Of a stretch of DNA of 64,000 nt, positions 25,774-33,614 are shown piece after piece. Numbering within the stretch: position 1 is the first letter of the stretch; each line of letters opens with the position of its first letter. Location of the stretch: the NCBI GenBank assembly GCA_937879965.1, contig CALFMP010000037.1:682001-746000 (forward strand). Reading direction: 5' to 3'. The position numbers were made by a program, and so were the translations under genes. Under the pieces are notes generated by a model that had not been told where the DNA came from, searched no databases, and saw nothing but the letters and a program-made list of their open reading frames with translations. Source of the DNA: QKMZ01 sp012965515. GTDB lineage: Bacteria > Cyanobacteriota > Vampirovibrionia > Obscuribacterales > Obscuribacteraceae.

Positions 25774-28700
25774 CTAAAGCTTGAGGTGCTCCTTAGACAC
25801 AGCACAAAGCTCGTGAATGCGCTGGCAGGTCATCGGCATATCCATGTCGAGGAATTCATTCTCTCCAGTGAGCTGCTCTCGTGCATCTTTCACCGCCTGC
25901 TTAATGGCGATGTAGGTTGATGCGCCTAGAGTCAAAGACGATTCCGTAAACGACTTAGACATCTTCACCGCGTGCCTCTCTGCGAGAGCTTCGCGCTCAT
26001 TGCGCGCCGCATCGACTGGATGCAAACGCACTCTGAAGTCAATTGGGATAGTTTTACTGCACGGTGGCTTGTAGCTCCAGATGTTGTCTGTCACCAGTTT
26101 GCCATCATGATCGTAAATTATCTCCTCAGTTGTAGCAAAACCGATGCCTTGAACGAAACCACCTTCTAGTTGCCCGATATCAAGTGCCGGGTTTGGCGAT
26201 TTGTTCACATCGCAAACTACATCAGCTCGAAGTATTTTGAACTCACCCGTTAGCACATCGATTTCAACTTCCGTGACGGCAGCTCCATAAGCGAAGTAAA
26301 GGAATGGTCTGCCACGAGGGTTGCGCTCCGTAGGGCCTTTATAGTGCGGAGTCTTGTATAGTTCGGAGACGCTCAAATTCACGCGCTCAAACCAGGCTTT
26401 GAAGACTATCTCCGGCCACTTCTGCGCCCAATCTTCTCGCCAGTTCTCAACTTTGTTATGTGGCGTAAACTGCTCCAAATCCCGGCACAAGTCCTCAAGC
26501 CGCTTTCGCAGCACGCGGCACGCTTGCTCGACAGCACCGCCGTTCAAGTCAAAACCAGTCGACGCTGCTGTTGCTGGAGCGTTCGGAATGGTATCAGTGT
26601 TGTTTCCACCAACGCGCACCATGGTCATGGGAATACCAAGAGTGTTAGCAGCTAGCTGGGCAATTTTTGTATTGACGCCTTGTCCCATCTCGACACCGCC
26701 GTGATAGACAAGCACAGAGGCGTCTGCCATGTTTACTGTCACATGAGCTGTCGATGAGTTGAGCGAGCCCCGCGGCTCGGTGAATCCAATTCCATGTTTC
26801 TGCGGGACCATAACAATTGCTCGCTTGCGCCAGCGATTTTTGCTGTTGAACTCTTCGACTTCCTTCTGACGCTTCTCGAATTCCGATGACTTATGAAGGT
26901 CATCCCAGATGGCGCGAATATTGCAAAAATCAAGTTCTTGCCCGAAGTGAGTTGTGTCGAATGAATCCTTCGTTCCATTTCGATACATGTTTTTGTAGCG
27001 AATTTCTTCAGCAGTGACCTTTCGTCCAAGGTCTTTGGATAGTTTCCAGGCAACGTGCTCAATAGCATTTTCGGTAATCGCCCAGGCCTGCACCACGCCA
27101 AACGTCCGGAAAGCGGTGTTGCTTGCCTTGTTCGTGCGATAAGCAGTTCCGTTTGCTTGCAACGTTTCAACCATGTAAGCCTGGTCGGCATTGAGCAGAC
27201 TCGAATCCATTACGGCGAACGTACAGTCGTACGTATCTCCGGCGTCCGAATTGAGATCGATGCGCATACCTTTGATGATTCCGTCGCGTGTGTAGGCGAC
27301 GTGATACTCACCTGAATAAGGATGGCGCTTGCCTACGGCTTGCATATCTGTTGAGCGGTCATACATCAACCGCACGCCTCTCTTGACCTTGCGCGCGGCT
27401 ACAGCAGCCTGCGCACCAGTGATGTTCGCACGGTGCTGCTTGCCACCAAATCCGCCACCAACTTGCTCAACTACAACGGACACCTGGTTATTCTGCACGC
27501 CCAGCGCCCGCGCAATTGCTGCTTGCGTACCATTGGGACTTTGCGTCGAGCAATGGACGGTAATCTGATCGTATGGTCCAGGAACTGCCAGAGCGCACAT
27601 GCTTTCCAAGTAAAAGTGCGCCTGAGCTGAAGTGCGGAAAGTGCCGTGGACGACTTCTGTTCCGGGCATAGGCTCTTTCGGGTTTTCAAGCCACTCCATA
27701 TTGCTGCCGTCGCGCGTGATGGTCGGAATGCGCTGCTGAATATCCTCGTCCTCATCTTTGGCTTTACGCACTTGCGGCATGGCCGTATTTTGCTTGATTG
27801 CTTCCTCTAGCGTAAGTACGGCGGGCAGATCATCATATGCGATGCATTCTTTCTCGATGAACTGACACGCTTCGCGTGCAGTCTCAATCGTCTCAGCCAA
27901 TACCATGCCGATAGGCGCACCGACAGAAGTGACAATCTTGTCGGAGAATATAGGATCGTCATCATTGAGTCCGATATAGCATTGTCCAGCTTCCGGAACA
28001 TCCACGCAAGTAATCAGGTCGACGAAGTCAGGGAACTGCTTAGCCAAAAGTTCCTTCAGCTCGCGAAGCCCAGGGGTGTTTTTAGTGAATGAGAATTTGG
28101 CATGTGGTCGGCCACTCTTCACCATGGCACCGTGTACGCCACCAACCGGCAGCGTCATGTCCAGGGTATATTTAATTTCTCCTGATGCTTGAACGAATGC
28201 GGCGCGCTTAATAATCGGCTTGGTCAACGGAAAGAGCTCCGGATACTCCTGATACTCCTGCATGCCGTGGGAGAGCGCGCGTTCATCATGAAAGGCGCCC
28301 GATTGATTTTCCGGCGAAACTATCGACGGGTTCACAATCATCGCTACATGAAGGAAGAACTTGTAGAAGAAGTTCAAAGCCAGCTGCATCCGATACTCAT
28401 TGGTGAAGCCTTCTTCGTCCATTGTTATGGTGATATCGGCGACTTCGGCGGAAAGCGTGTCGATTGCAGACCTGAGTGTTTCGTTGTTCCAAGATTTGCC
28501 CTCGAGAAACTTTTCTGTCTTCGGCATGCGGCAATTAAGTGAAGCCAAGCCACCAAATACGATGCAAGCCCCGCCAGGCAATACGTTGCCCTTCTCATCG
28601 AGAGAGACGCGTAAGCCGGCATTCACAACCGGGTGCGCCATTTGCACGCGGCGGGCGATTCTGTAGGTTTGAACGTACTCACGCTGGCGAGTAAAGGGGA

Positions 28701-29949
28701 TGAGGAAGGATAAGATCACCGCGTCATCAGGCAGAGTTGAAACAGCAGGCATATCTGTCAAAAGACAGGTCTTCTTCCCGCCATCGAACTCCGCCGAAGC
28801 AATGGTAAGCGAAACACCAAGCGCACCAAATACGGTGAATATGTCCGAAGGGAAGGGTCCGCCATGCTCAGCGTGGTCGCGAGTCATGAAGATGTTTCCC
28901 GCAACGCTGCCCGCACTCCTTACTTGATATCCGGCAATGAATGCTCCGTGCCGTTTCAGTTCTTGCAGTCCTCTGGTTTCGTCAGGGCTTCGCTTAGCGA
29001 TAACGCGCCCAACAAAATCCAACATCTCTTGAATGGGAGCAGCTGCGCCGACCACAATCCCATCATTTGTCTCGCGCACCTCTGCCAGTTCACGCACCGC
29101 TGTCAAATCTATATAAATTCGCGGTTTCTCGTCGTGATAAATGCCTGAGGCTGTGTTGCCGACAACAAGTTTGACGTTAGCCTTGCCATATTCCTTGCTG
29201 AATCTCTTCTTCAGATTTTGCGCCTGCTCCAGATTCGAAGGTCGGAACCATTCTGCGCGCTGTCCCGTGAAATGCAGCTCACGAGCCGGCAATTCGTGTG
29301 ACGGAAGTTCGTCGAGCTTAACTTGAGTGAGGCCCGGTTTGCACTGAACATTGAAGCAAGGATCGACTATGCAATTTTGTGTTTGGTCGTTTGACTCATC
29401 GTAATCTTTTGCCAAAGTGCGCATGGCATGAAGAATTGGTCGATATCCGGTGCAACGACATAAATTGCCGCCAAAGCTATCCTCGATATCCTGCTGCGTC
29501 GCTTCTGGGTTCTGCTGCAAGAGCGCATGCGTGTTCATCACGAATCCCGGCGTGCAAAAACCACACTGGGTGCCATTGAATTTCGCAATGCAATACTGCG
29601 TGGGGTCCAGCCCATCATGCACATTGCCGATTCCTTCGGTCGTTGTGACAGCCATACCGTCAACGGCGCACACAGGTTTTAAGCATGCGTTGATTGCACG
29701 GTGAACCGGCGTTCCATCAACGGGGTCTTTGTGGGAAACCATCACAGTGCAAGCACCGCATCCACCTTGCTCGCAAACAACCTTGGTTCCAGTGTATCCA
29801 GCCTTGCGCAGATACTCCGTCAGCATCGTCGCCGGATCTGGATTGTTGACTTGCACCCGAGAGCCGTTCAACCAAAATATGAGCTGGTCAGAGTATGTGA
29901 CTTCCTCCTCGCAGCTACGCTCCTTGGCATTAGTTGTCGATTCGGACAT
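25774..29949 (-). CDS. Single-chain xanthine dehydrogenase-type molybdenum hydroxylase
   Basis: 1391 residues from the ATG at 29949, a single chain holding all domains that most bacteria split over two or three genes. Order: plant-type 2Fe-2S (CEQGGCGAC, residues 59-67), second 2Fe-2S (CGFC at 129-132 and CRC at 164-166), FAD domain (about 230-530), molybdopterin domain to the end. Motifs GGGFGGKQ (about 832-839), NTAFRTFG and GVEMGQGVN bind molybdopterin and substrate. In bovine XDH the corresponding residue in GGKE is Glu802; here it is Gln. Arg880 and the catalytic glutamate appear kept (the latter in TESSL instead of GEPPL). GGAGG lies seven bases before the chosen ATG. The start overlaps the upstream gene stop by one base (TAATG). 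Confidence 0.92.
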   Translation of the reverse strand: MSESTTNAKERSCEEEVTYSDQLIFWLNGSRVQVNNPDPATMLTEYLRKAGYTGTKVVCEQGGCGACTVMVSHKDPVDGTPVHRAINACLKPVCAVDGMAVTTTEGIGNVHDGLDPTQYCIAKFNGTQCGFCTPGFVMNTHALLQQNPEATQQDIEDSFGGNLCRCTGYRPILHAMRTLAKDYDESNDQTQNCIVDPCFNVQCKPGLTQVKLDELPSHELPARELHFTGQRAEWFRPSNLEQAQNLKKRFSKEYGKANVKLVVGNTASGIYHDEKPRIYIDLTAVRELAEVRETNDGIVVGAAAPIQEMLDFVGRVIAKRSPDETRGLQELKRHGAFIAGYQVRSAGSVAGNIFMTRDHAEHGGPFPSDIFTVFGALGVSLTIASAEFDGGKKTCLLTDMPAVSTLPDDAVILSFLIPFTRQREYVQTYRIARRVQMAHPVVNAGLRVSLDEKGNVLPGGACIVFGGLASLNCRMPKTEKFLEGKSWNNETLRSAIDTLSAEVADITITMDEEGFTNEYRMQLALNFFYKFFLHVAMIVNPSIVSPENQSGAFHDERALSHGMQEYQEYPELFPLTKPIIKRAAFVQASGEIKYTLDMTLPVGGVHGAMVKSGRPHAKFSFTKNTPGLRELKELLAKQFPDFVDLITCVDVPEAGQCYIGLNDDDPIFSDKIVTSVGAPIGMVLAETIETAREACQFIEKECIAYDDLPAVLTLEEAIKQNTAMPQVRKAKDEDEDIQQRIPTITRDGSNMEWLENPKEPMPGTEVVHGTFRTSAQAHFYLESMCALAVPGPYDQITVHCSTQSPNGTQAAIARALGVQNNQVSVVVEQVGGGFGGKQHRANITGAQAAVAARKVKRGVRLMYDRSTDMQAVGKRHPYSGEYHVAYTRDGIIKGMRIDLNSDAGDTYDCTFAVMDSSLLNADQAYMVETLQANGTAYRTNKASNTAFRTFGVVQAWAITENAIEHVAWKLSKDLGRKVTAEEIRYKNMYRNGTKDSFDTTHFGQELDFCNIRAIWDDLHKSSEFEKRQKEVEEFNSKNRWRKRAIVMVPQKHGIGFTEPRGSLNSSTAHVTVNMADASVLVYHGGVEMGQGVNTKIAQLAANTLGIPMTMVRVGGNNTDTIPNAPATAASTGFDLNGGAVEQACRVLRKRLEDLCRDLEQFTPHNKVENWREDWAQKWPEIVFKAWFERVNLSVSELYKTPHYKGPTERNPRGRPFLYFAYGAAVTEVEIDVLTGEFKILRADVVCDVNKSPNPALDIGQLEGGFVQGIGFATTEEIIYDHDGKLVTDNIWSYKPPCSKTIPIDFRVRLHPVDAARNEREALAERHAVKMSKSFTESSLTLGASTYIAIKQAVKDAREQLTGENEFLDMDMPMTCQRIHELCAVSKEHLKL

Positions 29950-30914
29950 TAGAGCAACCTCCATAAAAGCGCTATTTCAATTGCAAAAACTGCAACGAGC
30001 AGCGCAAGACTTACCGGACTAACCCACTTAGGCGTGTCCTTTTTAGGGAACAGCCACGGCGTAAAAGCTTTGATCAAGAGCGGCATGGTCACCCATGTCG
30101 TCAAGGCGACACTGATGGCGTTGCCGATGAAGTTAGCAACTGCCGAATTCAAACTGTGCAATTGCGGATTCAAAAATCGAATCTCGAGCATGACGATCGG
30201 ATACAAACCCAAAAGAATCAACAGAGCTGTCTTCCAGTTGGGTGGTCCTTTCTGTCCCTTCTCCTGAGAAGGGAACCAGCCCGGAAATGATCCTGTTACC
30301 GATTGGAATTCCGTGGAATTTACTACTGGCTCTGCAAGAGTCAAAAGCCTTTTTCGCTCGTCGGAAACGAACCATTCATCCAAAGCATCTGGTGAATCGA
30401 ATCGAATCAATGTTGTCCAAACGTTCGGAGTCTTCTTTGTTGGTGGCTGCAAATAAACGCCACGATAACCTCGACGTTTTGCCTGGGCTGATTGAAACTG
30501 TTTCTCAAACTCGCGATAAGGCGCTTCCAATCCCGGCTTCACCTCAGTGACAATCGCCACCGCGACACTACCTACGGTGCCGTAGGTAGAAGTGACCGCC
30601 TCATTCAAGGCAACTTCTTTCGCTTCGACTTTTGGTGCCAATTCTTCCAATAATTTCAGACGGTCTGACCCCGCTTGCCATTCTGCAAGCAAATTATGAT
30701 CATGAAAGCGCTGCACCAAAGTCCATTCGTTTTCATCGGGCGTGCTCGAAGGAATAATCTCTGCGGACAATACCGAACCACTACCCACGCCCACCATCAT
30801 AAGGCGTGTGAGCCAATCAACATGAGCACCAACATCACTACATTTGACCGACATCTTCGTCAGGTGAACAGTATCGTCAGTTGATTGCGCTGATTGTACG
30901 GAAGATTGAGTCAT
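29949..30914 (-). CDS. Membrane protein with two antibiotic-biosynthesis-monooxygenase domains
   Basis: 321 residues. Two alpha+beta barrel repeats (about 20-110 and 120-210) have the ABM pattern (for example WTLVQRFHDHNLLAEWQ and WTTLIRFDSPDALDEWF). A proline- and lysine-rich link precedes three hydrophobic helices (about 230-321: TALLILLGLYPIVMLEIRF, ISVALTTWVTMPLLI, VSLALLVAVFAIEIALLW). AAGGAG lies three bases before the ATG at 30914. It begins seven bases after the triplicated gene and ends within the dehydrogenase start, so all three are one operon. ABM domains are usually heme-degrading or quinone-oxidising; the function here is unknown. Confidence 0.82.
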   Translation of the reverse strand: MTQSSVQSAQSTDDTVHLTKMSVKCSDVGAHVDWLTRLMMVGVGSGSVLSAEIIPSSTPDENEWTLVQRFHDHNLLAEWQAGSDRLKLLEELAPKVEAKEVALNEAVTSTYGTVGSVAVAIVTEVKPGLEAPYREFEKQFQSAQAKRRGYRGVYLQPPTKKTPNVWTTLIRFDSPDALDEWFVSDERKRLLTLAEPVVNSTEFQSVTGSFPGWFPSQEKGQKGPPNWKTALLILLGLYPIVMLEIRFLNPQLHSLNSAVANFIGNAISVALTTWVTMPLLIKAFTPWLFPKKDTPKWVSPVSLALLVAVFAIEIALLWRLL

Positions 30915-30921
30915 ATGCTCC

Positions 30922-33288
30922 TTAGTTAATACCATCTTTCAAAGCGCTTACCAACTGCTTATCCATCGATTCGATTGTGGTTTTCACATCGTGCAACATC
31001 ACAATTCGATCACTTATAAGCTGAACGGTTTCCCTTCTGCTTGAATTTGCACTGGCGGACAGTTTGCCAAAATTGCGCTCATTTTGCAAGTTTGTAGTGA
31101 TTACACCGGCTGTTTTCCAGCGTTTAATCAACGATTCTCGTCTAGTCATACCGTTTGCAGTTGCCGGTGAATTCAAGTATTGCCGGACAGACTGGGGAAT
31201 AGACTCTTTGCTGGAAGCATCAGGAACAAGCACATGCGCGAGCACATTCAGCTCCGGCTTTGCCGGTCTGCGGCCGATCCGAGCTTGGATCAGAGCTGCA
31301 GTAGACAAAAGCAACAACGTCGATCCCGCAACGAGATCTATCGCGTTGGCATGATTATTCTTCCCTTTCATGACCAAGCCTTGAGACACAATCCCGAGCA
31401 AGCCGGATTGCGTAAAATTGAGAATGTTATTGTATTGAATGCCACGAGCGCGTGAAGCAAGGATAGCGCCTTTTGCTGTGTACTCGTCCGAAAGTTGATT
31501 GTCAATCTGATCAGAGGCGCTGCGAACCTCCAGTGCGTGTTGCAGAACTCTTTTCGTCAGTATCAGCTGCTTATCAATTTTATTTTCTGTGGGACTTTCA
31601 GGCGCTGGCAGTATTACAGCAGTGAGAAGTTGCAAAAGCTCAGAATCAAGCGTTTCAACCGCGCCGCTCACATCAAACAGCATTTCCACACGCTTATTGA
31701 CCAGGTCGATTGTCTCCACGCGCTTGTTATGCATAGAAGGCAATGATGCAAGCGCCTCCGCACTTCCTTTTTTATTCGACAACCTTCCTACTCGCTTCCA
31801 ACGATCCAGCAATTGCTGTTTTCTATTCATCCCGTTCGTTGAGTCTGGAGGGACACTTTCCAGATAGGAGGAGATCAATGGAGAAAAACGACATTCGCTT
31901 GGTACATCGAAATTGAAAATGTTTGCCAGCGCGTTGACCTCAGAGTCTTGCTTGCGGCGATACAGCTTGAGAAATACAAAGTTGGCGTTGGCAATAGCGA
32001 CAGAAAGAGCGTCCATAATCAAAATCTTTTGGGCGCCTGCTGCTGTTTTTTTGAGGACGAAGTCTCTTCCAGCTATGTTCTTCAACACACCTATTTCAGT
32101 GAAGTTTGCAGTGTTGCTCAACAAGTTCACCCGATCACGCACTCGTACAAGTTGGGGCAACAAAACGTCAAATTGATAATGTTTCTCTCGATCGATACGG
32201 TCGACCAACTGGCGAACTTCAAAGGCGGCTCCGAGAATTTTCTCAAGCATATACAGGTCTATGGAGAGTGCTTGCAAATCCGCGCCATTTCCAGCGCCTA
32301 ACATTTTCATATGTATGAGGTCTGCTGCACACTGTTCTACCTGAAGTAATTTTGCGGCCTCGATACCTGACGCTCCTATCTGATTGGCGACAGACTGTAT
32401 CGAATCGTTTGTTGCTTGTGCCGGAACCGAAGTGCTTTCAATCGCGCGCAGGAGTGCCAGCAATTCGCTATCAAATTCTTCGGCGAGGGCATTGAGCGAA
32501 AACAAGAGCGCGAGTCGCTTATTGAGGAAACCAACGGATACACGATGACGTTGAGTCGACTCAGCCGCGAGGGCTTCTCTCGAATTTGCTTTTTCACTCA
32601 AAGCAAATTCGCTCTTCCACAGATCGAGCATTGCTTGCTTGCGCGACTGCGATTTTCCTTTGGGCGTCGCATTGATGTATTTGCTAACTAACTCAGGCAA
32701 AGGAACTGAAACCGTATCCAATCCAAAAATGTTTGAGAGGGGATTGGGGCGAGTTCGATCTTTCGACGCCCCCGAATAGGAAAGAAGTACAGCCGCTGCT
32801 CCGATGCCGGCAGTTAACGAAGCGCTGACAAATGTCAGATAGTTTGAATTATTGAAGCGCTTCGACAGCCGCTCGGCAGCCCCGATATTGAACAGCACGC
32901 CGAAGGTGGTGAAGTTAGCGACGTTGGCCAGCTCGACGCGACGATTGACGGTTCGCACTTGTTTATCTATTGCATCGTACGTGTCGTCGATTGCTTCATC
33001 CAGCAAATCTGAAGTTTGGCGAACTTCCAGATAACCAAGGAGAAGCTGCCTTAGAACGATAGCTTTGTTCCAGAGCAACTCTTCATTGGGCGCACCTCCA
33101 GCGGCTTGCAATGCGAGAATGCGATCGACATGACTGCGCACACCAAGAATGTCAGCCGCTTCATTCAACCCAGAAGAATCGCGCGCTTCGCTCGCGGCAA
33201 ATACTGCAAACGGCAATACCGACTGCCCAATCAATAAGCATGTGAGCAAAAGAGCAATTAACCGCGCTGAATTGACAACCTGCGTCAT
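30922..33288 (-). CDS. Exported membrane protein with three tandem copies of an unrecognised unit (paralogue A)
   Basis: 788 residues from the ATG at 33288, with a signal peptide or first membrane helix (MTQVVNSARLIALLLTCL). Three diverged copies of a unit of about 240-260 residues follow. Each has an opening helix around EVRxxxDxID, a hydrophobic NFT-xx-GVL segment with a following helix, a second block with xYLNSP and RRE-x-L-x-x-W, and a closing DSELL-x-LL helix. A frame start at 33336 is possible, but it leaves 16 extra residues before the signal sequence. It is the first gene of the operon with the ABM and molybdenum-hydroxylase genes. A paralogue is encoded divergently. I know no family for it. 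Confidence 0.8.
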   Translation of the reverse strand: MTQVVNSARLIALLLTCLLIGQSVLPFAVFAASEARDSSGLNEAADILGVRSHVDRILALQAAGGAPNEELLWNKAIVLRQLLLGYLEVRQTSDLLDEAIDDTYDAIDKQVRTVNRRVELANVANFTTFGVLFNIGAAERLSKRFNNSNYLTFVSASLTAGIGAAAVLLSYSGASKDRTRPNPLSNIFGLDTVSVPLPELVSKYINATPKGKSQSRKQAMLDLWKSEFALSEKANSREALAAESTQRHRVSVGFLNKRLALLFSLNALAEEFDSELLALLRAIESTSVPAQATNDSIQSVANQIGASGIEAAKLLQVEQCAADLIHMKMLGAGNGADLQALSIDLYMLEKILGAAFEVRQLVDRIDREKHYQFDVLLPQLVRVRDRVNLLSNTANFTEIGVLKNIAGRDFVLKKTAAGAQKILIMDALSVAIANANFVFLKLYRRKQDSEVNALANIFNFDVPSECRFSPLISSYLESVPPDSTNGMNRKQQLLDRWKRVGRLSNKKGSAEALASLPSMHNKRVETIDLVNKRVEMLFDVSGAVETLDSELLQLLTAVILPAPESPTENKIDKQLILTKRVLQHALEVRSASDQIDNQLSDEYTAKGAILASRARGIQYNNILNFTQSGLLGIVSQGLVMKGKNNHANAIDLVAGSTLLLLSTAALIQARIGRRPAKPELNVLAHVLVPDASSKESIPQSVRQYLNSPATANGMTRRESLIKRWKTAGVITTNLQNERNFGKLSASANSSRRETVQLISDRIVMLHDVKTTIESMDKQLVSALKDGIN

Positions 33289-33614
33289 GGGATTCTTTGA
33301 GTCGAAGCGGTCGTTGAAGCTTGCCAATTGAACCATATACCGTCACGTTTATGCTCTTGGCAAAATCGAACAGAGGAAGGAAAAGCGCGATTCCGTAGTT
33401 GAGAGACAAATATGGCGACAAATCCATGCCGGATGGTCCTAAGAGCGCTTCGCGAGGACTGGAGACACACACGCAAGATCCTGACAGAAAGCGGTGGCAA
33501 CGCACCGCGGATACGCGCTGAACGGTAAGTTTAAGGTAGTCGCGCGCTAGTCAAGATGATTCAATTGCAGAGGGGTCAATCAAATAGATTATTTTTCAAC
33601 GGCTGGACGATTCT
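33289..33614. other. Divergent promoter region between the two paralogues
   Basis: About 325 bases between paralogue A (minus) and paralogue B (plus). It must carry promoters for both. An AT-rich stretch at 33570-33600 is the likely promoter for paralogue B, but no clear -35/-10 pair stands out. Confidence 0.35.
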
